DNA from: Acetobacter musti
GTDB taxonomy: Bacteria; Pseudomonadota; Alphaproteobacteria; Acetobacterales; Acetobacteraceae
DNA length: 64,000 bases
Reading direction: 5' to 3'
Assembly: GCF_011516835.1 (NCBI RefSeq)
Contig: NZ_WOTB01000018.1
Coordinates: forward strand, 1 to 64,000
Under the pieces are notes generated by a model. That model saw only the letters and a program-made list of their open reading frames with translations, made no database searches and had not been told where the DNA came from. Positions 44,482 through 52,743 of the stretch are shown piece by piece. A program made the position numbers and the translations under genes. The stretch's first letter is position 1; each line of letters starts with the position of its first letter.

Positions 44482-44500
44482 GTCATTGCATCCGCGAGGA

Positions 44501-45370
44501 TCAGGGCCGGCGGAGGCAGTGTGCTGCGGCCGGACGCATTTCCAGACTGCGCAGTGTTGCCTGTACGCGTGTGCCGCTGAAGGTCATCCCAATCTCATCC
44601 GAGACGCCGTTTGTGAACATCCGGGCAGCGAGTTCGAAATCCGGGGGTCTGTCGTCGGAGCCGGCGGCGTAGGTCGCCAGGTGGAAACGGGTCGCGGGGA
44701 GACCGGACAGAGGCGCGAAAGGCGGCAGAGTTCCCGGGACAGCCTGGCCGAGGAGTGTGGCGTAGCTGTCCTCCGCGCCATCGGGCGTTGTGCCGTCAAA
44801 GACCGGTCGGGACAGACCTGTCTCGCCTCTTCCCGCAGCTTCAAGTATCGCGATATTCTGGGCAACCGGGAAGAGTGTGCCGGCTTTGAGGGGCACGGTC
44901 TTCTTTTCGGGAAGAGTATAGGTTGCGGCGCCGCTGCCATCCGGCGCCAGTACGGCCTCCCCGCGAATGATGCTGTCTGTCTGGCCGTTGGTCACGGTGG
45001 TGGAGGCAAAGGTGAAATGATGACCATCCCTGCTTTCCAGGCTGCTGTCGTCGGCGACCGAATGAAGAACCTCGCCGGTACGCGGGAAGAGGTCGAGCTC
45101 CATATGCTGCTGGGTCGACCAGGCTGAACACACATCCGAGACGACGAAGGTCATGGTTCCCGAAGCCCCGATGAACGGGCCATCGGCGCTGGCGCGCACG
45201 AGGCTCAGGTCATAGATCGCACGATGCGGGGCGATTGTGACTGGGGGCTGTGCCGTCAGCGTGGACGGTGTCGCCGCGACAGCCTGAAGGGAGAGCAGCA
45301 GGGCAGAAAGCGCAGCAGGGCAGCACAGGGAACGCGTGAAACGGAGAAGTGCCGGCCGGGACGCTGTCAT
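44501..45370 (-). CDS. eipB: EipB-type periplasmic protein (DUF1849)
   Basis: This 289-aa protein has an N-terminal signal peptide and the DUF1849 opening IAPHRAIYDLSLVRASADGP, followed by a predicted beta-spiral (GTMTFVVSDVCSAWSTQQHM). The family includes Brucella EipB, a periplasmic protein needed for envelope integrity. Two Cys (VCSAW and AHCLRRP near the end) could form the conserved disulfide. It is monocistronic, convergent with the antiporter gene. Confidence 0.85.
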   Translation of the reverse strand: MTASRPALLRFTRSLCCPAALSALLLSLQAVAATPSTLTAQPPVTIAPHRAIYDLSLVRASADGPFIGASGTMTFVVSDVCSAWSTQQHMELDLFPRTGEVLHSVADDSSLESRDGHHFTFASTTVTNGQTDSIIRGEAVLAPDGSGAATYTLPEKKTVPLKAGTLFPVAQNIAILEAAGRGETGLSRPVFDGTTPDGAEDSYATLLGQAVPGTLPPFAPLSGLPATRFHLATYAAGSDDRPPDFELAARMFTNGVSDEIGMTFSGTRVQATLRSLEMRPAAAHCLRRP

Positions 45371-45544
45371 GGGCAGAGATGACGTTATCCTTCAGCCGGA
45401 CGCAAGCCGGAATGGACGGGACAGGCGCGAAAGGACCGGGGGGCCGATGCGGCAGGATAGGTTTGCCAGAACCTGCACAATCGTATCGATACTTCGGCTG
45501 AACGAGGCGCAGGAGACCGGTCCTTTCGATAAAGAAAGCCTTAA

Positions 45545-47350
45545 TCAGGCTTTCGGCTCGGTCTTTACGCCTGGTTTTGGTTTCGGCAGATCGAGCGCGA
45601 TGGACAGTTCTTTCAGACGGGCAGGCTCAACAGGAGCCGGGGCGCCCATCATCAGGTCTTCACCCTGCTGGTTGAGCGGAAAAAGAATGACCTCGCGGAT
45701 GTTAGGCTCGTCGGCGAGAAGCATGACGATGCGGTCCACACCCGGAGCGGAGCCACCATGCGGCGGGGCGCCGTAGCGGAAAGCATTGAGCATGCCGCCG
45801 AAGCGGGCTTCGACTTCGCTTTCCGGATAGCCGGCGATTTCGAAGGCGCGGATCATCACGTCTGGCAGATGGTTCCGGATGGCGCCGGAGGAAAGCTCGA
45901 TACCATTGCAGACGATGTCGTACTGGTAGGCTTTGATCGTCAGCGGGTCCTGGGTATTGAGAGCTTCAAGACCACCCTGGGGCATGGAGAACGGATTGTG
46001 CGAGAAGTCGATCTGCTTCGTCTCTTCGTTCAGTTCGTACATCGGGAAATCCACGATCCAGCAGAAGCGGAATGAGTTCTGCTCGATCAGGTCCAGTTCG
46101 GTGCCGATGCGGGTGCGGACGAGACCGGAGAATTTAGCGACCTCATCGCCCTTCCCTGCCGCGAAGAACACGGCGTCGCCGGCTTTCAGACCGGTTTTCT
46201 GCCGGATGGTTTCAACGCGATCGGCTTCGAGATTTTTGGCGATCGGGCCTTTGCCGCCTTCTTCGCTGAAGATGATGTAACCAAGGCCACCGGCGCCGTT
46301 CTCGCGGGCCCAGGCGTTGAGCTTGTCGAAGAAGGCACGGGGACGATCGCCGGCTCCCGGCGCCGGAATGGCGCGGATTTCGCCACCGTCTGCGGCGATT
46401 TTAGCGAACAGACCAAAGCCGGATTCAGCGAAATCGTTGGTGACGTTCGTGATCTTCAGCGGGTTGCGCAGATCGGGCTTGTCGGAGCCGTAAATGGCCA
46501 TGGCGTCGGCGTAGGGGATGCGCTCGAAAGGAGCGGCGCTGACGGTGCGGCCGCCGCCGAACTCACGGAACACGCCTTCCATGACGGGTTCGAGCGTGGC
46601 GAAGACTTCATCCTGGGTGGCGAAGGCCATCTCGAAATCGAGCTGGTAGAACTCGCCGGGGCTGCGGTCGGCGCGGGCGGCTTCGTCACGGAAGCAGGGG
46701 GCGATCTGGAAGTAGCGGTCGAAGCCGGCGACCATGGCGAGCTGTTTGAACTGCTGCGGAGCCTGCGGCAGGGCATAGAACTTGCCGGGGTGCATCCGGG
46801 CCGGGACAAGGAAGTCGCGCGCGCCTTCCGGTGAGGAGGCGGTGAGGATCGGGGTCTGGAACTCGGTGAAGCCCTGTTCGATCATCCGCTGGCGGAGGCT
46901 GGCGATGACCTGGGCGCGCAGCATCATGTTGCGGCGGACTTTTTCCCGGCGCAGGTCGATATAGCGGTATTTGAGGCGCAGATCCTCGGGATAGTTTTCG
47001 TTGCCGGCGACCTGAAGCGGCAGGACAGCGGCGGCGGACTGGACGGTGAAGTCCTGAGCGCGGACCTCGATATCGCCGGTTGGCAGGTTGGGGTTGCGGG
47101 TGGACTCTTCGCGGAGAACGACTTCGCCCGTGACGGTGACGACGCTCTCGACGCGGGTGTGTTCGGCGGTCTCCATGACGGCGGAACCTGCCGGGATGAC
47201 GATCTGGGTGAGGCCGGTATTGTCGCGGAGATCGATGAACAGGAGGCCGCCGTGATCGCGTTTGCTGTGCACCCAGCCGGAGAGGCGCACGGTTTTTCCG
47301 GCATCTCCGGCGCGGAGGGCGGCGCAGCTGTGGGTGCGATACGGATGCAT
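45545..47350 (-). CDS. aspS: aspartyl-tRNA synthetase
   Basis: This 601-aa class II synthetase has an N-terminal OB-fold ([20 protein letters not shown]), motif 2 ([19 protein letters not shown]), the bacterial GAD insertion, and motif 3 near [19 protein letters not shown]. The length is normal for a bacterial AspRS, and in organisms lacking AsnRS it can be non-discriminating. Start ATG 47350. It stands alone. Confidence 0.96.
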   Translation of the reverse strand: MHPYRTHSCAALRAGDAGKTVRLSGWVHSKRDHGGLLFIDLRDNTGLTQIVIPAGSAVMETAEHTRVESVVTVTGEVVLREESTRNPNLPTGDIEVRAQDFTVQSAAAVLPLQVAGNENYPEDLRLKYRYIDLRREKVRRNMMLRAQVIASLRQRMIEQGFTEFQTPILTASSPEGARDFLVPARMHPGKFYALPQAPQQFKQLAMVAGFDRYFQIAPCFRDEAARADRSPGEFYQLDFEMAFATQDEVFATLEPVMEGVFREFGGGRTVSAAPFERIPYADAMAIYGSDKPDLRNPLKITNVTNDFAESGFGLFAKIAADGGEIRAIPAPGAGDRPRAFFDKLNAWARENGAGGLGYIIFSEEGGKGPIAKNLEADRVETIRQKTGLKAGDAVFFAAGKGDEVAKFSGLVRTRIGTELDLIEQNSFRFCWIVDFPMYELNEETKQIDFSHNPFSMPQGGLEALNTQDPLTIKAYQYDIVCNGIELSSGAIRNHLPDVMIRAFEIAGYPESEVEARFGGMLNAFRYGAPPHGGSAPGVDRIVMLLADEPNIREVILFPLNQQGEDLMMGAPAPVEPARLKELSIALDLPKPKPGVKTEPKA

Positions 47351-47886
47351 GGTCTGGTCCTGTCCGGTCAGTTGGTGTGGCCGCTGCGGGGTCCGCCGGG
47401 ACGGGTTTTGCGCGGCACTTTAAAGTGGGGTCGGAGGAAGCCGGTCGGGGTCTGTTCTGTCAAGTCCGGAGGCGGTTTTGCCGGGGACCGGCGCTTCTTT
47501 TTGGGGAAAGTTTTCCAGATGGGTGGGGGTATTTTTTCCGGTGGATCACGGATTGTTTCCGCCGGGTGGGACGAGGGGTTTGGGTGGCGGGAAGCATGGG
47601 GTGCGGGTCTGGGCGGTGTGAGGGGCTGGGCGGAGTGGCATTGGCCGGGCTCCTGATGTCGGTGACTGGTCAGGAAGCCTGTCTCTGCGGGGGATGTGGG
47701 GTGGTTTATTCTGGCCGGGAGTGTTGACCTCTTGTGGAGACAGGTGGGGATTCCGGAAGGTTATGGAGGTTTCCGGTTCGGGACCGGAATGGTTTTCGGG
47801 TGCGGCTGGCAGGGGGCCAGTCTGACCTCGGCATCTGCGTGAATGAAGTTACTTTTTTCTGTCGGGAGAGCACTGAAGGCTGACGG
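47351..47886. other. 536-bp G-rich gap upstream of aspS
   Basis: The plus strand is markedly G-rich (runs of GGGG around 47490-47650). A 116-codon plus-strand frame at 47377-47727 has no family likeness and is treated as chance. The aspS promoter must lie near 47360-47450. Confidence 0.45.
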
Positions 47887-48186
47887 ATGATGGAAAATTT
47901 TGTTTTCCTGGCAAAAGACGCTCCGGAACTGGCCAGACCGGGGCAGTTCGCTGAACATTTCTTTCTTTTCGACCCGCCGGCATCACTCATCAGGACACGA
48001 CAGTTCGCGGAACTGACGGCCAGGGACATTGTTGTCCGGCATGGTGAATGCTCTCTTCTGGCCAGAGCTTTCCGGGACGAAGCTGTTCCGCAGGACCCGT
48101 ATGGTGAGCCTGCCAGTGTTATGCCTGAGCGCATCCGCGCAGGGCTTGTCGCTGCATCGAAGCCGAAGCGAGGGCGCAGGGTATGA
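47887..48186 (+). CDS. hypothetical protein, first of an overlapping pair
   Basis: This 99-aa protein begins MMENFVFLAKDAPELARPGQ and contains RQFAELTARDIVVRHGECSL. It has no signal peptide or known motif, and the last residues are basic (KPKRGRRV). The stop overlaps the start of the next gene (ATGA), so the pair is co-translated. An ATG at 47890 could also serve. It has the size and arrangement of a two-component accessory pair, but no family is recognised. Confidence 0.55.
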   Translation: MMENFVFLAKDAPELARPGQFAEHFFLFDPPASLIRTRQFAELTARDIVVRHGECSLLARAFRDEAVPQDPYGEPASVMPERIRAGLVAASKPKRGRRV

Positions 48187-48539
48187 CTGACGAACTGAAT
48201 CTGCCTGCTGACAGATGTCTCGTCATGGGTGGCGATCTGACGAACTGCCTGTGGACCAGCAAGGGCGGTCTGGTTTTTCCTGAGACTCTGCCCATTACCG
48301 GGGCGTTGCTGGCGCGGCTTCGGGAATGGGAGATATGGGCCGCCGATTTCGAGGATTTTTTAACGAAAGAGCGGCGGGCGCCGTTTGACCTGGAGGGGTT
48401 CACGACTGCGGGGCTGGAAATCGCGCGGGCACTGAAGGCGGAACGTCCTGACCGGAACATCATCTGTTGCGATGAGACTATGTGGCAGTCACAGGACGAG
48501 CCGGGGCTTACGGGTGATGACTGTCGGTACGAGATCTGA
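48183..48539 (+). CDS. hypothetical protein, second of an overlapping pair
   Basis: This 118-aa acidic protein begins MTDELNLPADRCLVMGGDLT and contains a Trp-rich middle (REWEIWAADFEDFLTKERRA), ending CDETMWQSQDEPGLTGDD. No signal peptide or known motif. It overlaps the preceding gene by four bases. The basic-ended/acidic pair is reminiscent of effector/partner couples, but this is speculation. Confidence 0.55.
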   Translation: MTDELNLPADRCLVMGGDLTNCLWTSKGGLVFPETLPITGALLARLREWEIWAADFEDFLTKERRAPFDLEGFTTAGLEIARALKAERPDRNIICCDETMWQSQDEPGLTGDDCRYEI

Positions 48540-48678
48540 TCCGTCTCTGATTGACTGCCCCTGAATGCCTGTCCCTGATTACCTGCGCCGGTTCAGGCAT
48601 GCATCCGGGCGGGTGACGGCCATCCGGCATCGCTGCTACGATGAGCGTTTGTGATCTCATCTGGCAGGGTTGTTTTTC

Positions 48679-50097
48679 ATGGCTGACGGTTCCGATATCG
48701 CGGCGTCCCGCATCCGGCTTGTTCTCTCCGCGCTTCAGGAGCGCATGGGGGCGCAGGTCAGCACGGTCGGGTCCGTGCGGGAGGAGCATAGTCATGGCGA
48801 GGCGCTGGATGCGTCGCGGATGCCCGAAGCGGTGGTGTTCGCGGAGAGCACGGAGGATGTCTCGGCGGTTCTGACGCTGTGCCATGAGCATCGGGTGCCG
48901 GTGGTGGCGTTTGGCGCGGGCACGTCGGTTGAGGGGCATGTGACACCGCCGGAGCATGCGATCAGTCTGGATCTGTCGCGGATGACGGCGATCGTGCAGT
49001 TCAATCCTGAGGATCTGGACTGCCGGGTGCAGGCGGGGCTGACGCGGCAGGGGCTGAACGCGCAGATCCGGGATTCCGGTCTGTTCTTTCCGGTTGATCC
49101 GGGGGGTGAGGCGACGCTGGGCGGAATGTGCGCGACGCGGGCTTCCGGCACGGCGGCGGTGCGGTATGGGACGATCAAAGAGAATGTTCTCGGTCTGACG
49201 GTGGTGCTGGCGACGGGCGAGGTGATCCGCACGGGGGGACGGGTCCGGAAGTCCTCGACGGGGTATGATCTGACGTCGCTGTTTATCGGGTCCGAGGGGA
49301 CACTCGGGGTGATTACCGAGGTTCAGCTGCGGCTTTACGGGCTGCCGGAAAGTGTGGCGGCGGCTGTGTGTCAGTTTGAGACGGTGGATGCGGCGGTCCG
49401 GACGGCGGTCGAGGTGATCCAGTATGGCATCCCGGTGGCGCGTGTGGAGCTGGCGGATGAGATGCAGATGGAGGCGTGCATTCGCTATTCGCATCTGGAT
49501 GAGCTTCGGGCGTTGCCGACGCTGTTCTTTGAGTTCGCGGGCGGCCCGGGAGCGGTTCGGGAGCAGGTTGAGGCGACGGAGGCGATCGCGGCTGAGAATG
49601 GCGGCCTGGGCTTTGCCTGGGCGGACACGCCGGAGGAGCGGTCGCGGCTGTGGAAGGCGCGGCACGATGCGTACTGGGCGGCGCGGGCGCTGGAGCCCGG
49701 CGCACTGGTGATTTCGACGGACTGCATTGTGCCGATTTCGAAACTGGCCGGGCTGATCGAAGGGGTTCGCGAGGATATTGCGGCGTCGGGGATGCGGGCG
49801 GCGATGGTGGGGCATGTGGGGGACGGGAATTTCCACACGCTGATCCTGGCGGAAGACAGCGCCGAAGGGCGGCGTCGGATTCTGGATCTGGACCGGAAGA
49901 TTGTCGGTCGAGCGCTGGCGATGGGGGGCTCGTGCTCGGGTGAGCATGGGGTTGGTCTGGGCAAGCAGGAGTTTCTGGAGACGGAGCATGGCGCGGGGGC
50001 GCTCGGGGTGATGCGGGCGCTGAGGCAGACGATGGACCCGCGGGGGATTCTCAATCCCGGAAAGCTGCTGCCGGAGGGGGAGGTTTATCGGGGGTAG
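48679..50097 (+). CDS. FAD-linked oxidase, D-lactate dehydrogenase/glycolate oxidase (GlcD) type
   Basis: This enzyme of about 472 aa has a PCMH-type FAD-binding domain (VPVVAFGAGTSVEGHVTP, then PVDPGGEATLGGMCATRASG and SEGTLGVITEVQLRL) and a C-terminal FAD-linked oxidase domain with the metal-site HVGDGNFH and GEHGVGLGK motifs. It oxidises D-lactate, glycolate or another D-2-hydroxyacid and feeds electrons to quinone or cytochrome. ATG 48679 is preferred over a TTG at 48670. No glcE/glcF is adjacent, favouring a single-subunit D-lactate dehydrogenase. Confidence 0.9.
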   Translation: MADGSDIAASRIRLVLSALQERMGAQVSTVGSVREEHSHGEALDASRMPEAVVFAESTEDVSAVLTLCHEHRVPVVAFGAGTSVEGHVTPPEHAISLDLSRMTAIVQFNPEDLDCRVQAGLTRQGLNAQIRDSGLFFPVDPGGEATLGGMCATRASGTAAVRYGTIKENVLGLTVVLATGEVIRTGGRVRKSSTGYDLTSLFIGSEGTLGVITEVQLRLYGLPESVAAAVCQFETVDAAVRTAVEVIQYGIPVARVELADEMQMEACIRYSHLDELRALPTLFFEFAGGPGAVREQVEATEAIAAENGGLGFAWADTPEERSRLWKARHDAYWAARALEPGALVISTDCIVPISKLAGLIEGVREDIAASGMRAAMVGHVGDGNFHTLILAEDSAEGRRRILDLDRKIVGRALAMGGSCSGEHGVGLGKQEFLETEHGAGALGVMRALRQTMDPRGILNPGKLLPEGEVYRG

Positions 50098-50168
50098 GCC
50101 GGTTCCTGTCTGGCCGGGTGCGCTGGTGCTGAGTTGCCGGAGAAGGCAGCAACCCACGCCGGTCGGGT

Positions 50169-51710
50169 TCAGGGGGAAGAGGACTGCGCGGAGTGTGTTC
50201 CGCTGGTGTTACGATAAAGCGTTTCAATCAGGTCGAGCTGACTGTCCCGATATCCTGAGAGAAGAGAAGGGTTTTCCAAAATCGACAGGATCGGGGCTCC
50301 GCTTTCTGATGCCTGTGGCCAGTCGGGGGAGCCCGGCGCGTTCGGAGAGCCTGTTTTTGCGAACCGCACCCATGCGTCCATCATCATGGCCGAGATTTTG
50401 CGATCGGCGTCGGTCGCCGCCGGCAGATGGGTGTAGCCGGGGTTCTCGAGTGTGCCGAAGACGTAGCGCAGTTCATCGGAATGCCTTGGTGCGCGTCCGC
50501 CCATTGTACGGGTGAAAAGGTAACGATAAGCGGGCTGCCCGGCCCGGATCACCTCTGTCACTGTATGACGCGCGCCTTCATTGAACAGGCTGTCCGCGAC
50601 GATGAAGGTGCCCTGACGGGCAATCTCCTGTTTGTCGGTCGCTGGATAAAGCATGCCGGCACGGTCGGCGAGAGGACCGAAGAGAGCGTCGCGCTTTTTC
50701 GCATATTCATCTGGCGAGAGCGTTTTCCACGCCGCCGCGAACATGTTGCCCTCGTCACTGTTATTGCCGATGATGAGCGGCACCGGGCTGGCGAGATGCG
50801 CGTCGGGCTGATCGGGCAGAAGCCAGTTGTCGATGACTGGCCACGGAAAGGTCGGGGGAGCAAAAGCGGCTACTCCGGGACTCAGGCGGCCGTTGTCGCT
50901 TAGTAACTGCGCAACTGGCAGATGACGCAGCGTGCTGAGAGGGCCGAGCCGCGCGCCGGTGGCCTCGGCTTCTGCCAGTGTGGGGAGCGGAAATCCGACA
51001 TCGGGGCTTTCCGCGATGGCCCTTACGAAAAGCCCCTGCGCCAGGGGCGACGCCATGAGCACGATCACGCTGTTGCCGCCCGCGGACTCGCCGAAGATCG
51101 TGACCTGTGCGGGGTCGCCGCCGAATGCAGTGATGTTGTCTTTCACCCAGTGCAGGGCCGCGATCTGATCGAGGATGCCGTAATTGCCCGAGACATGACG
51201 GGGCGAGGCGGCAGTCAGTTCGGGATGGGCGAGAAATCCGAAAATCCCGAGACGGTAATTGAATGAAACGACGACGACACCTTTCTTCGCCAGCCGTGCG
51301 CCGTCATAAAGCGGATCGGAACTGGACCCGCCCAGATAGGCGCCTCCGTGAATAAAAACCATAACGGGCAGGCGTGTGCCGGGCGCGTGGTGCGGAACCC
51401 ATACATTCAGGAAAAGACAGTTTTCCGATTGTGGCTGTGTGAGTGGCTTGTCACCGAACGGGACCTGAGGGCAGATGGCGCCGGATTTTGTTGCGTCAAA
51501 TGTGCCTTTCCACGCTGTGGCCGGTTCTGGCGGAGCCCAGCGAAGCGGACCGACGGGCGGCGCTGCGTAGGGGATGCCACGATAGACGTCCGTACCTTCC
51601 TCTGTTGTTCCCAGCACGGGACCGGACAGTGTCGGGACGGTGCCGGCATGGGCCGGGGCTGTGAACCATGTCAGCATCAGAGCCATAGCCGGGATCAGGC
51701 AGCGTCGCAT
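50169..51710 (-). CDS. secreted type-B carboxylesterase
   Basis: This protein of about 513 aa has a signal peptide (MRRCLIPAMALMLTWFTAPA). Type-B carboxylesterase motifs are clear: SENCLFLNVWVP, the oxyanion loop HGGAYLGGSS, and the nucleophile Ser in FGESAGGNSV. An acidic residue and the catalytic His lie near GNNSDEGN and PRHSDELRYVFG. It hydrolyses ester substrates in the periplasm or outside; the natural substrate is unknown. ATG 51710 is preferred over 51734 to start the signal peptide. Confidence 0.92.
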   Translation of the reverse strand: MRRCLIPAMALMLTWFTAPAHAGTVPTLSGPVLGTTEEGTDVYRGIPYAAPPVGPLRWAPPEPATAWKGTFDATKSGAICPQVPFGDKPLTQPQSENCLFLNVWVPHHAPGTRLPVMVFIHGGAYLGGSSSDPLYDGARLAKKGVVVVSFNYRLGIFGFLAHPELTAASPRHVSGNYGILDQIAALHWVKDNITAFGGDPAQVTIFGESAGGNSVIVLMASPLAQGLFVRAIAESPDVGFPLPTLAEAEATGARLGPLSTLRHLPVAQLLSDNGRLSPGVAAFAPPTFPWPVIDNWLLPDQPDAHLASPVPLIIGNNSDEGNMFAAAWKTLSPDEYAKKRDALFGPLADRAGMLYPATDKQEIARQGTFIVADSLFNEGARHTVTEVIRAGQPAYRYLFTRTMGGRAPRHSDELRYVFGTLENPGYTHLPAATDADRKISAMMMDAWVRFAKTGSPNAPGSPDWPQASESGAPILSILENPSLLSGYRDSQLDLIETLYRNTSGTHSAQSSSP

Positions 51711-52015
51711 TTCGGTTTCCCATCGGGTTTGCACGACTGCAAACCGTTACGGTTCCGTTCTATCAGAACGACATGTCTCCGTTAAGACAGGGTGCGCCGG
51801 CGCTTCTTCCGGGCGTTGGTCTGGCTTTTTCATGGGCAGAAAACAAAAACGGGATGCCCTCTCCAATGCCCTGCTACTTAACAGAGCGGGATCAAAGGGA
51901 CTGTGTCCCTTTGTGGGGCGCGGGGCAAAGCCCCGGAAACGGAGAAATCATAAAATTTCTTGATTTCTAAAAACGATTTTTAAACAGAAGAGTTATCGTC
52001 GTTATTTCAGGCCCC
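51711..52015. other. gap with repeat family A copy 3
   Basis: These 305 bp contain the esterase promoter region and the dispersed repeat at 51879-51940. No gene is supported. Confidence 0.5.
51879..51940 (+). repeat. dispersed palindromic repeat, family A copy 3
   Basis: The core GGGATCAAAGGGACTG, TGTCCCTTTGTGGGGCGCGG, GGCAAAGCCCCG matches the copies at 12917-13011 and 29704-29799 with only a few changes. Some changes preserve pairing, giving AAAGGGAC/GTCCCTTT and CGGGGC/GCCCCG hairpins. Confidence 0.8.
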
Positions 52016-52627
52016 TCACCTCCCGTATCCGGGCAGCGTCAGTCCCTTCCAGATCGCAAGGCCGCGCAGGGCCGCACCGAGGATGAAGCCTGCGGCGATG
52101 GCCGGGGTGGCGGAGACGCCGCAGGCGATGAGGGTGACGAAGGTTCCGGCGGCGAGGGCGGCGGCGGTGACGTAGAGTTCCGGGCGGATGATGATGCTGG
52201 GGACGCCGGCGAGGACGTCGCGGAAGATGCCGCCCATGCAGGCGGTGACGACGCCCATGATGGCGGCGGGGAGCCAGGGGATGCCGTGGGCTTCGGCTTT
52301 GGCGGCGCCGTAGACGGCGTAAGCGGCGAGGCCGATGCCGTCGAACCAGTCGATGGTGCGGTCGGACCAGAATTTATGCGGGGTGAACCAGACCAGCAGG
52401 GCCATGATGAGGCAGACGGCGACGGAGGTGGAGTTGTGCATCCAGAACACGGGGGCGCCGATCAGCAGATCGCGCACGGTTCCGCCGCCGACGCCGGTGA
52501 TGGCGGCGAAGAAGCAGAAGGTGACGAGGTTCTGCCGGGCTCTGGCGGCGACGAGGGCGCCGGAGATGGCGAACACGGCGGTTCCGGCGATATCGAGGTC
52601 TGTCAGCTGGATGGGCAGGTGGAGCAT
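52016..52627 (-). CDS. UPF0126 / TRIC-like membrane protein
   Basis: This 203-aa protein has seven hydrophobic segments in two repeated halves. GTAVFAISGALVAAR, then TGVGGGTVRDLL and VVTACMGGIFRDVLAGVP, are the duplicated UPF0126 glycine motifs. The family includes prokaryotic homologues of trimeric intracellular cation channels. It is downstream of the TonB receptor gene on the same strand, but a perfect inverted repeat separates them. Confidence 0.88.
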   Translation of the reverse strand: MLHLPIQLTDLDIAGTAVFAISGALVAARARQNLVTFCFFAAITGVGGGTVRDLLIGAPVFWMHNSTSVAVCLIMALLVWFTPHKFWSDRTIDWFDGIGLAAYAVYGAAKAEAHGIPWLPAAIMGVVTACMGGIFRDVLAGVPSIIIRPELYVTAAALAAGTFVTLIACGVSATPAIAAGFILGAALRGLAIWKGLTLPGYGR

Positions 52628-52663
52628 CGGGGGTTATCTGGCTTGCGGGCGGAGGACGGACGG

Positions 52664-52703
52664 GAGGCGGCCCCGCGCCCGGCGGGGGGTGCGGGGCCGC
52701 CTC
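52664..52703. repeat. perfect 13-bp GC-rich inverted repeat
   Basis: GAGGCGGCCCCGC (52664-52676) and GCGGGGCCGCCTC (52691-52703) pair perfectly around a 14-base GC-rich loop. On the minus strand, in which the flanking genes are read, no T-run follows. On the plus strand CTTTTTG lies three bases after it. It may attenuate readthrough from the TonB receptor gene. Confidence 0.65.
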
Positions 52704-52743
52704 GCTCTTTTTGAGCGGGATCAGAAAAACGATGCTGCCGTCT

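Noticed and set aside
47377..47727. 116-codon frame in the gap upstream of aspS
   Set aside because: G-rich low-complexity sequence with poor codon usage and competing overlapping frames.
48508..50157. 549-codon minus-strand frame opposite the FAD oxidase gene
   Set aside because: Arg/His/Pro-rich antisense shadow of a well-recognised enzyme.
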